Shown piece after piece: positions 7,172 through 12,598 of a stretch of 12,598 bases of DNA. Each line of letters opens with the position of its first letter. Positions within the stretch are counted from its first letter, which is position 1. The notes beneath the pieces were generated by a model. That model worked only from the letters and a program-made list of their open reading frames with translations, had not been told where the DNA came from and did no database searches. Source of the stretch: JBBRLG01 sp038231495 (lineage in GTDB: Bacteria > Planctomycetota > Planctomycetia > Gemmatales > Gemmataceae); NCBI GenBank assembly GCA_038231495.1, contig JBBRLG010000178.1, positions 1 to 12,598 of the forward strand, given 5' to 3'. A program made the position numbers and the translations under genes.

Positions 7172-7199
7172 GGCTGACAGCTAATAGCTGATAGCTAAC
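7172..7199. repeat. Four tandem heptamers, consensus RGCTRAY
   Basis: GGCTGAC, AGCTAAT, AGCTGAT and AGCTAAC follow one another without gaps in the 107-bp eno to membrane-protein gap. AATAGC (7183-7188) can also pair with GCTATT (7201-7206), which is followed by TT, giving a weak A-T-rich hairpin. The stretch is more AT-rich than its surroundings. No function can be assigned; a REP-like or attenuator role is possible. Confidence 0.7.
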
Positions 7200-7256
7200 T
7201 GCTATTTTGATTCCCTCTTCTTGTCGCCATTCGCCACCCGATTTGAGGGGGATATC

Positions 7257-7823
7257 GTGCCCGATTGGCTGTTTGAAGGATTGTGGGCAGTCTACGCCAC
7301 GCTCGGCATGGTCGCAGTGGTGTTGCTCATCCTGTGGTGGCGCGACCGGCGGCGCGGCTGGTTGTATGGTATCGCCGTCGCCGGGCTGTTGATTCTGATT
7401 TACGCGTTACTCGATTTCGCCGTCGAAACGGACGGCGAACAGATCGGCCGCGAGTTGCAGGAAATGGCGCGGGCCGTGCGCAACCGCGACCTCAACGGCG
7501 CACTCGTTTTCTTCTCGGACCGGTTTGTCGCCGAGGGCCACAACAAGGCGGCGTTTCAACAAATGGCCGAGCCGTACGTCCGCAACGGGACCGTGACGGA
7601 CGTGGTCATCTGGGACTTTCACTTCAACGGTAAGACCAAGGACGCCCCGCCGATTGCCAACGTGAATTTTCGGGTGAAGCTCAAAGGCAACCTGGGTTCT
7701 GCCGGGGAGTATTTCGCCTTGTGCGAGGCCCAGTTCGAGCAGGAGCCGAACAAGGTTTGGCGCTTGAGGGGTTTTCGACTTTTCGACCCGATGAAAAACG
7801 ACGAGCCGATTCACCTACCTTGA
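7257..7823 (+). CDS. Small membrane protein with two N-terminal helices and an NTF2-like domain
   Basis: The GTG at 7257 has GAGGGG six bases upstream and gives 188 residues; an in-frame TTG at 7221 has no comparable ribosome site. Two hydrophobic helices (about 6-28 and 36-55) are separated by a short Arg-rich turn (WWRDRRRGW), so the turn is probably cytoplasmic and both ends lie outside. The rest (about 60-180) begins with an amphipathic helix rich in Arg and Glu, then has an ALVFFSDRFVAEG segment and alternating strands ending KVWRLRGFRLFDP. This pattern fits the SnoaL/DUF4440-type NTF2-like fold by eye, but I could not verify it. Function is unknown. The gene is followed by a hairpin that separates it from minus-strand lipoproteins. 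Confidence 0.8.
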   Translation: MPDWLFEGLWAVYATLGMVAVVLLILWWRDRRRGWLYGIAVAGLLILIYALLDFAVETDGEQIGRELQEMARAVRNRDLNGALVFFSDRFVAEGHNKAAFQQMAEPYVRNGTVTDVVIWDFHFNGKTKDAPPIANVNFRVKLKGNLGSAGEYFALCEAQFEQEPNKVWRLRGFRLFDPMKNDEPIHLP

Positions 7824-7831
7824 AACACGAA

Positions 7832-7875
7832 ACGGACGGGGAGACGGCAATGGAATTTGTCGTCTCCCCGTCCGT
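7832..7875. terminator. Hairpin between convergent genes, probable terminator
   Basis: Two perfect 15-base arms (7832-7846 and 7861-7875) enclose a 14-base loop. The structure lies 8 bases after the membrane-protein stop and 15 bases beyond the stop of the convergent lipoprotein gene. The minus strand continues into a T-rich stretch (TTCGTGTTTC), while the plus strand does not, so minus-strand termination is better supported; it may serve both directions. Confidence 0.7.
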
Positions 7876-7890
7876 CATCAACCACTCATC

Positions 7891-8112
7891 TCAATGGCCG
7901 GGCGGCAGCGGTTGCGGGTAAGGCGTCAACGGCAGCGGGGGCAGCGGCACTGCACCGCAGCAGCCGCAATCGGCGGCGGGCGCACTGCACGACTGGCAAC
8001 AACCGTCCTGGTGGCGCATGGCCCGGCGCTGGCACCAGCGTTGATTCCAACAACCGCTATTTAAGACCAGCACGAGACCAGCGATCAGCGCGCACAGCGT
8101 ACGAACACGCAT
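7891..8112 (-). CDS. Tiny cysteine-rich lipoprotein (73 aa)
   Basis: The ATG at 8112 is preceded by AAGGAG with an eight-base spacer, a strong ribosome site. Residues 1-20 form a lipoprotein signal peptide with lipobox LNSGC, so Cys21 would be acylated and the protein anchored to a membrane. The 53-residue mature part holds eight Cys (21, 27, 38, 39, 42, 49, 51, 52) and ends in a Pro/Leu-rich tail (54-71). It shares CW after the lipobox, a CC pair at 38-39 and a following PLP stretch with the 55-residue lipoprotein at 8526-8693. The function is unknown; disulfide-rich or metal-binding roles are possible. The frame is open further upstream to 8421, but that extension lacks a ribosome site and reads as random Arg/Pro/Ser-rich sequence. 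Confidence 0.8.
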   Translation of the reverse strand: MRVRTLCALIAGLVLVLNSGCWNQRWCQRRAMRHQDGCCQSCSAPAADCGCCGAVPLPPLPLTPYPQPLPPGH

Positions 8113-8474
8113 GGGTAGGACTCCTTCTTTCTGGGAATGCACGGCGACCAGGGCTGCACAACACCTTCCTTGGGAAACCGGGCAGGGGTGTCGGCTGGCG
8201 GTCGAACGACCCGGCGGGCGCGCGGGTCGTGGAGGGATCAAACGGCTTGCCCAACGGGACTCGGCTGCCGGGGGGTGGCGTGGACCGCGACCGGCAAGTG
8301 TCCTTACCGGAACTATGCGCTGTCGAGCGCGACACGCAATACCAGCAACCCCGAAAACGTCCGCCATCTGCCCGAAGCCGGGTAAAATGTGCGGCGCGTA
8401 TCGAGCATGCCTACAGCGCAAAAGTGCGAAGGTGGGTTAGGCACCGGAATAGTGGCGAAGGTGCAGGAAGAAAG
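8113..8474. other. Gap between the two lipoprotein genes
   Basis: No gene is recognised. A weak minus-strand promoter candidate for the 73-aa lipoprotein is TTGCGT (8339-8334), 16 bases before CATAGT (8317-8312), which would give a leader of roughly 190 bases. Short plus-strand and minus-strand frames here look like chance. Confidence 0.25.
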
Positions 8475-8504
8475 GAACCGGGCACGCGACACGCGGCCCG
8501 GTTC
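8475..8504 (-). terminator. Terminator-like hairpin after the 55-aa lipoprotein
   Basis: Nine-base perfect arms GAACCGGGC (8475-8483) and GCCCGGTTC (8496-8504) enclose a 12-base loop. On the minus strand the stem is followed by CTTTCTTCC, a broken T-rich tract. It begins 21 bases after the lipoprotein stop codon, the expected place for its terminator. Confidence 0.6.
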
Positions 8505-8525
8505 GTGGACGCCCTTCTCAGACGA

Positions 8526-8693
8526 CTACGGACAGCACGGCCGCTGGGCCACGATCGGCAGCGGCGGCGCACCCGGACAGCACGGCGAGGCGTTCGCTGT
8601 CGTGCCGCCGTTGTGACAGCAATGGTGCCAGCAACCCGTCGTCAGCAACAAGGCCGACAACAGCAGCCCGCAACCAACACTACGTTTCAACAT
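8526..8693 (-). CDS. Tiny cysteine/histidine-rich lipoprotein (55 aa)
   Basis: The ATG at 8693 has GGAGGT five bases upstream, one of the best ribosome sites in the window. Residues 1-20 are a lipoprotein signal peptide with lipobox LTTGC; the mature part begins CWHHCCH, three Cys and three His in seven residues. Further Cys lie at 38-39 and 53-54, and PPLP at 43-46. The placement of the lipobox Cys (21) and of the CC pair (38-39) is the same as in the 73-aa neighbour, so the two are likely diverged paralogues. The clustered His and Cys suggest metal binding, but this is inference. The frame is open upstream to 8867 without a plausible start. It is too short for many gene finders. Confidence 0.75.
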   Translation of the reverse strand: MLKRSVGCGLLLSALLLTTGCWHHCCHNGGTTANASPCCPGAPPLPIVAQRPCCP

Positions 8694-9098
8694 GCAATAC
8701 CTCCACGGTCCGAAAACCCGGCGCGGCGGCTGCCCCGACGGGATCCCGGTCAAGAAACAGTCGAGCCGTGCGCAACGCTGCGTTTCGCCGCCGGCTTTCG
8801 CTCGGAGAGGGCGTCCGTCCGTTGACCGAGACACTCCCCTGTTCCGAAAAAACACAAACCAACACAAACCAATCTCAGGTTAGATTTTCCGCGAACCGCG
8901 ATCAACGGGTTTCGCATCATTCCGGTCGGAGAAGCCGTTCCTTGACGTTAGGCTGTTCGGCGTACGCCGGATAAGGCGGGTTGCGGTCGTGGTGGGTTTG
9001 CAACGACTTTGACGAAAGGGCAAACCATAGATTTGTGGCCGGCAACCGCTATGATGGGCGCGGAGCCTCTGAATTGCAGCCGGAATCGAGGTCCGTTT
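8694..9098. promoter_or_regulatory. Divergent gap with tandem repeat, palindrome and inverted repeat before moeA
   Basis: No gene is seen. The 10-mer AACACAAACC is repeated twice without a gap (8851-8870), a helical-turn period. CGGCGTACGCCG (8958-8969) is a perfect palindrome, with TTGACG (8942-8947) before it and GATAAG (8970-8975) right after; the 22-base spacing is too long for a plain sigma-70 promoter but could fit an activator that distorts DNA. GGTTTGC (8995-9001) and GCAAACC (9020-9026) form an inverted repeat, followed by TATGAT (9050-9055). These are candidate regulatory sites for moeA and the divergent lipoprotein; I did not recognise a molybdenum-cofactor riboswitch. Confidence 0.35.
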
Positions 9099-10397
9099 GT
9101 GAAAGTGCCTTCGGAAGAACCTGCCACCGACCCGCCGACGCCCCTCCAGCGCAAAGACGTGCGCATGCGCGGCTTTCAGGACCGGACCGAAGTTGCCGAA
9201 GCCTTGCAGCTGCTATTGAATCGGCTTGTCCCCCTTGCGGCGGAGGCGGTTGAATTGACGACTGCGGCCGGGCGCGTGCTGGCGGACGCGGTCACGGCCA
9301 CGGTCGCGGTGCCGGCGTTCGACCGTGCGGCGATGGACGGCTACGCCTTGCGCGGTTGCGAAACCTTCGGTGCCGGGGCATACAACCCGCTGGAGTTCGC
9401 GATTGTCGGTGAGTCGTTTCCGGGACGACCGTTCCCCGGAACGGTGCAGACGGGCGAGGCGGTGCGCATCATGACCGGAGCGCCGCTGCCGACGGGGGCC
9501 GACGCGGTATTGCAGGCCGAGGCGGCAGAAGAAATCGGTGACGGCACCTTGCAACGGGTGCGCGTCAGCGAGCCGGTGTCACCGGGGCGACACGTGGGGC
9601 AGGTCGGGGAAGACGTGACGTCGGGCGCACCTCTGCTGCCGGCAGGTCGCCGATTGCGGCCCCAAGATGTTGGCGTCCTGGCGTCGGTCGGTGCGAACCC
9701 GGTGCGCGTGGTGCGCCAGCCGAGGGTGTGCATCCTTGTAACCGGCGACGAGTTGTTGCCGTGCGGGTCGCGGCCGGAAGGCTTTCGGATCGTGGACAGC
9801 AATTCCGTCATGCTCGCCGCGCTGGTGCGGCGGGACGGCGGGTTGCCTTCCGAACCGCAATTGATCCCGGACCGACGCGCACAAATCCGTGAGGCGCTCC
9901 TGAGCACTGACGCCGACGTGCTGCTGATTTCAGGCGGCTCGTCGGTCGGCAAGGAGGACCACGCGCCGCGCATCCTGGAGGAAGTCGGCGAGCTGGCCGT
10001 TCACGGCGTCGCCTTGCGTCCCGCAAGTCCGGCAGGGTTCGGCTTCCTGGCTGGCAATCCGCCGCGCCCGGTGTTTTTGCTGCCGGGCAATCCCGTGTCG
10101 TGCTTGTGCGCGTACGACCTCTTCGCGGGGCGGGCCGTGCGGCGGCTGGGTGGGCGGTCCACGGATTTGCCCTACCGGTCCGTGCTGCTGCCTCTGTCGC
10201 GCAAGATCGCGTCGGCGGTGGGGCGGGTCGATTATGTCCGTGTGCAAATCCGCAACGGCCAGGTGGAACCGCTGGCGACGAGCGGCGCATCGATCCTCAG
10301 TTCGACCACGCGGGCCGACGGGTTCGTACTGGTGCTGCGCGACAGCGAAGGGCAAGGGCCGGGCGAAACGGTGGAGGTGTTCTTGTACGATTTCTAG
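9099..10397 (+). CDS. moeA: Molybdopterin molybdotransferase MoeA, variant active site
   Basis: MoeA inserts molybdate into adenylated molybdopterin to make molybdenum cofactor. I chose GTG 9099 because GAGGT lies six bases upstream, giving 432 residues; ATG 9165 (MRGFQDRTEV) gives 410, the usual family length, but has no ribosome site. Numbered from that Met, the family motifs are FDRAAMDGYA (52-61), IMTGAPLPTGAD (102-113), GED (148-150), TGDELL (194-199), SGGSSVGKED (256-265) and LPGNPVS (306-312), then a C-terminal beta domain with SSTTRADGFV (379-388). The segment that normally reads KPGKP is HGVALRPASP (280-289) here, so the two lysines important in E. coli MoeA are Arg285 and Ser288. 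The protein may be an active subfamily with changed ligand contacts or an accessory partner. The next moeA-like gene starts 25 bases downstream, so the two are probably one transcript. Confidence 0.93.
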   Translation: MKVPSEEPATDPPTPLQRKDVRMRGFQDRTEVAEALQLLLNRLVPLAAEAVELTTAAGRVLADAVTATVAVPAFDRAAMDGYALRGCETFGAGAYNPLEFAIVGESFPGRPFPGTVQTGEAVRIMTGAPLPTGADAVLQAEAAEEIGDGTLQRVRVSEPVSPGRHVGQVGEDVTSGAPLLPAGRRLRPQDVGVLASVGANPVRVVRQPRVCILVTGDELLPCGSRPEGFRIVDSNSVMLAALVRRDGGLPSEPQLIPDRRAQIREALLSTDADVLLISGGSSVGKEDHAPRILEEVGELAVHGVALRPASPAGFGFLAGNPPRPVFLLPGNPVSCLCAYDLFAGRAVRRLGGRSTDLPYRSVLLPLSRKIASAVGRVDYVRVQIRNGQVEPLATSGASILSSTTRADGFVLVLRDSEGQGPGETVEVFLYDF

Positions 10398-10422
10398 CGA
10401 TCCTTTTCTGCCGGACCAACTT

Positions 10423-12360
10423 ATGCAACAGGATCAATTCCTCGACGTGATCGACCGCGACGAGGCCGAACGGCGATTCCAGGCCGTGCTCGACCTGCGG
10501 CCGCTCGACGCCGAGGTGGTGCCCCTGGCCACCGCGCTGGGCCGCGTCCTCGCCGAGGATGTCGTCGCGCCGCTCGACGTGCCGGGCTTCGACCGCTCCA
10601 ACGTCGATGGCTTCGCCGTTCACGCCGAGGACACGTTCGGTGCCAGCGAGGATCAACCGCGCAGCCTGCGCCTCAGCGGTCCCATCCTGGTCCCCGGCAT
10701 GGACAGCGGCCACACGGTCGCTGCCGGCTGTGCCACCTCCCTTGCCACCGGTTCCGTGGTGCCGCGCGGCGCCGATGCCGTGGTCATGGTCGAGTACACG
10801 GACCTCGACGGCGACCGGCTCGTCGTCCGCCGGCCCGTCACGCCGGGCGCGAACGTCACTTTCGCCGGCACCGACATCGGCCGCGACGAAACCGTGCTGC
10901 GCCGCGGTGACTGGCTAACCTCGCGCGAGACGGGCGTGCTGGCGGCACTGGGATTGGCCGCGGTGCTCGTCGTCCGGCGGCCGCGCGTCGCCATTGTGTC
11001 AACCGGCAATGAACTCCTGCCGGCGGGCGCGCCAATGCGGACGGGGTTCGTCTACGACAACAACGCCACCATCCTCGCCGACGCCGTGCGCGAGCTGGGC
11101 GGCGAACCGGTACCGTTCGGCATCGTCGCCGACGACCGCGCGGCACTGGCGGACGTGCTGCGACGAACCCTGGCGTGCGACGTGGTTTTGCTCTCCGGCG
11201 GCACGTCCAAGGGCGAAGGCGACCTGTCCTACCGCGCCGTCGCCGAACTCGGACCGCCGGGCATCGTCGCGCACGGCGTCGCGCTCAAGCCCGGCAAGCC
11301 GCTGTGCCTCGCCGCCGTGCGGGTCGGCGACGGCGGCACCACGCGGACCGTGCCGGTCGTCGTGCTGCCGGGCTTTCCGACTTCCGCGATCTTCACATTC
11401 CGCGAATTCGTCGCCCCGGTCATTCGCCGCCTGGCGGGCAGGGTGGAAAACCGCGACGCCATCGTCGAAGCGCGGCTGCCGTTGCGCGTAAACTCCGAGC
11501 GCGGCCGCACCGAATACGTGCTGGTGAACCTGGTCACGGCCGCGGACGGCTCGTTCGCGGCGTACCCGATGGGCAAAGGCTCCGGCTCGGTGACGACCTT
11601 TAGCCGTGCCGACGGCTTCGTCGTCATCCCCCGCCAGCGAGAATACCTTGAGGCGAACGCCGCGGTGCAGGTTCACTTACTTAGTCAAGGTGTCCGCCCT
11701 GCCGACCTCGTCGTCATCGGCAGCCATTGCGTCGGTCTGGATTACCTGCTGGGGCAGTTGCACGCAAAAGGTGTGCGGAGCAAATTTCTCGCGGTGGGCA
11801 GCACGGGCGGCTTGACGGCAGCCCGCCGCGGCGAGTGCGACCTGGCGGGCATCCACCTGCTCGACCCCGCGACGGACACCTATAACCGCCCCTTCCTCGG
11901 CGACGACCTGCTGCTGATTCCGGGCTACGGCCGCTTGCAGGGCATCGTCTTTCGGCCCGGCGACGCGCGTTTCGAGGGCCATACCATCGAAGCAGCAGTG
12001 GCCGCCGCGCTCGCCGACCCGGCCTGCGTCCTGGTCAACCGCAACCGCGGCAGCGGCACGCGCGTCTTGATCGACCGCCTGCTCGGCGCTGCCCGGCCCA
12101 GTGGCCATCTGACGGAGGCGCGGTCGCACAACGCCGTCGCCGCCGCGGTTGCCCAGGGCCGCGCCGACTGGGGCGTGGCTATCGCCACCGTTGCCCGTTC
12201 CGCCGGGCTGCACTTTCTGCCGCTTCAGGAAGAGCGCTACGATTTCGCCGTGCCCCGCGCGCGTTGGGAGCGCCCGGCAGTCCAGCTTTTTCGTGCGCAG
12301 TTGGAGGATGTGGCGATTCGCGCCGCACTTGCGGGACTTGGGTTTGGACCCGCGAAGTAA
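10423..12360 (+). CDS. MoeA fused to a C-terminal periplasmic-binding-protein-like domain
   Basis: The 645-residue protein begins at ATG 10423, 25 bases after moeA, with only a weak GGA seven bases upstream; translational coupling is plausible. The MoeA part (1-about 415) has FDRSNVDGFA (56-65), ATG plus PRGADAVVM (108-122), GTDIG (149-153), STGNELL (193-199), LSGGTSKGEGD (257-267), canonical HGVALKPGKP (284-293) and LPGFPTS (315-321). Residues about 425-640 form a second module with VIGSHCVGLD (431-440), STGGLTAARRGECDLAGIHL (460-479), NRNRGSGTRVLID (539-551) and ADWGVAIATVA (581-591). This is the known MoeA-PBP_like architecture, related to the ligand domains of oxyanion-binding proteins and lacking a signal peptide, hence cytoplasmic. 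I infer that it binds molybdate or tungstate, or a cofactor intermediate, near the insertion site. Both lysines missing in the neighbour are present here. Confidence 0.93.
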   Translation: MQQDQFLDVIDRDEAERRFQAVLDLRPLDAEVVPLATALGRVLAEDVVAPLDVPGFDRSNVDGFAVHAEDTFGASEDQPRSLRLSGPILVPGMDSGHTVAAGCATSLATGSVVPRGADAVVMVEYTDLDGDRLVVRRPVTPGANVTFAGTDIGRDETVLRRGDWLTSRETGVLAALGLAAVLVVRRPRVAIVSTGNELLPAGAPMRTGFVYDNNATILADAVRELGGEPVPFGIVADDRAALADVLRRTLACDVVLLSGGTSKGEGDLSYRAVAELGPPGIVAHGVALKPGKPLCLAAVRVGDGGTTRTVPVVVLPGFPTSAIFTFREFVAPVIRRLAGRVENRDAIVEARLPLRVNSERGRTEYVLVNLVTAADGSFAAYPMGKGSGSVTTFSRADGFVVIPRQREYLEANAAVQVHLLSQGVRPADLVVIGSHCVGLDYLLGQLHAKGVRSKFLAVGSTGGLTAARRGECDLAGIHLLDPATDTYNRPFLGDDLLLIPGYGRLQGIVFRPGDARFEGHTIEAAVAAALADPACVLVNRNRGSGTRVLIDRLLGAARPSGHLTEARSHNAVAAAVAQGRADWGVAIATVARSAGLHFLPLQEERYDFAVPRARWERPAVQLFRAQLEDVAIRAALAGLGFGPAK

Positions 12361-12370
12361 TACGTTTGTC

Positions 12371-12406
12371 GAGCCGCGACCGCTGTCAGAGCCGCGACCG
12401 CTGTCA
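12371..12406. repeat. 18-bp perfect tandem duplication
   Basis: GAGCCGCGACCGCTGTCA occurs twice in a row (12371-12388 and 12389-12406), and a decayed third start (GAGCTGGGAGCG) follows at 12407-12418. It sits 10 bases after the stop of the MoeA fusion gene, in the convergent gap. It resembles a dispersed intergenic repeat rather than a promoter element. Confidence 0.8.
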
Positions 12407-12433
12407 GAGCTGGGAGCGTAACAGTACTTTTAA

Positions 12434-12489
12434 CCTTGCAAAAACGACGCAAGGCAGGTGCAATTCAAGTGTTACGCCTAGCTTGAATT
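12434..12489. terminator. Two small hairpins between convergent genes, candidate terminators
   Basis: CCTTGC (12434-12439) pairs with GCAAGG (12449-12454), and AATTCAAG (12462-12469) pairs with CTTGAATT (12482-12489). Both lie between the stop of the MoeA fusion gene and the stop of the partial minus-strand gene. Neither is followed by a good T-run, so a terminator role rests on position. Confidence 0.3.
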
Positions 12490-12508
12490 AGGAGCTGCCG
12501 GGACTTTC

Positions 12509-12598
12509 TCATGCTGCAACCTCTGGCGCGGACAGTTGTTGGCGTAGTTGGTCGGGGGTCCGCTTCAGCAGTGCCCACCAGTCCGTCGTCGGCAGCTT
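12509..12598 (-). CDS. C-terminus of an unidentified protein (partial)
   Basis: The minus-strand frame entering from the window edge reads 29 residues to a TGA at 12509-12511, including DWWALLKRTPDQLRQQL and the ending APEVAA. The composition (Trp pair, amphipathic helix) looks like real coding sequence. The piece is too short to name a family. It is convergent with the MoeA fusion gene. Confidence 0.5.
   Translation of the reverse strand, partial: KLPTTDWWALLKRTPDQLRQQLSAPEVAA

Noticed and set aside
8113..8421. N-terminal extension of the 73-aa lipoprotein to 176 residues
   Set aside because: The strong ribosome site, signal peptide and lipobox all point to ATG 8112.
8955..8980. Similarity to an enterobacterial REP sequence (GCCGGATAAGGCG)
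   Set aside because: The match is a short GC-rich string without the rest of a REP unit, in a clearly non-enterobacterial context; I treat it as coincidence.
8694..9098. Molybdenum-cofactor riboswitch upstream of moeA
   Set aside because: The gap has repeats and palindromes, but I recognise no set of paired regions matching that aptamer; a covariance-model search would settle it.
10150..10422. Upstream extension of the MoeA fusion into moeA, giving 736 residues
   Set aside because: The extension overlaps moeA in another frame and reads as Arg/Cys-rich noise; the family N-terminus fits ATG 10423.
1..12598. CRISPR arrays, phage genes, transposases or defence systems
   Set aside because: No spaced repeat array and no recognisable protein of these classes was found on either strand.

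Overview
The window looks like chromosomal DNA from a high-GC planctomycete, probably close to Gemmata/Gemmataceae. The reasons are a 16S rRNA gene that ends in its own terminator with no 23S or tRNA behind it (unlinked rRNA genes are known in planctomycetes), several loosely packed secreted or lipid-anchored proteins of planctomycete style, long intergenic gaps rich in palindromes and short tandem repeats, and a pair of MoeA paralogues. The assignment is inferred from these traits; no database search was made.

Layout. Positions 1-85 are the 3' end of 16S rRNA, followed by a strong intrinsic terminator (172-207) and a perfect long inverted repeat (209-255). Next, on the minus strand, come an ABC-F ATPase (258-2168) and a secreted proline-rich TPR protein (2240-3298) with a good sigma-70-type promoter. 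A gene-free divergent gap of about 820 bp (3299-4119) is full of structure: a 29-bp element present twice in opposite orientation, a 34-bp palindrome, and five AGGGTCG-type motifs. On the plus strand follow a secreted protein with two SH3-like domains (4120-5475), enolase (5848-7149) and a small two-helix membrane protein (7257-7823). A hairpin separates it from two tiny cysteine-rich lipoproteins on the minus strand (7891-8112 and 8526-8693). After a divergent gap with a 10-bp tandem repeat and a palindrome comes a two-gene unit: moeA (9099-10397) and a second MoeA fused to a periplasmic-binding-protein-like domain (10423-12360). The last 90 bases hold the C-terminus of an unidentified minus-strand gene.

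How the genes fit together. Enolase is core glycolysis and the ABC-F protein is expected to act on ribosomes. The TPR and SH3 proteins are exported, are divergently transcribed and share a 29-bp upstream element, so they may be co-regulated. The two MoeA proteins are the clearest functional unit. The first lacks the two lysines of the usual KPGKP motif, while the second keeps them and adds a ligand-binding-like domain; this suggests divided or regulated roles in inserting molybdenum or tungsten into molybdopterin. I see no phage, transposase, CRISPR array or defence system. The most interesting material is the MoeA pair, the twin mini-lipoproteins and the repeat-rich divergent gap.
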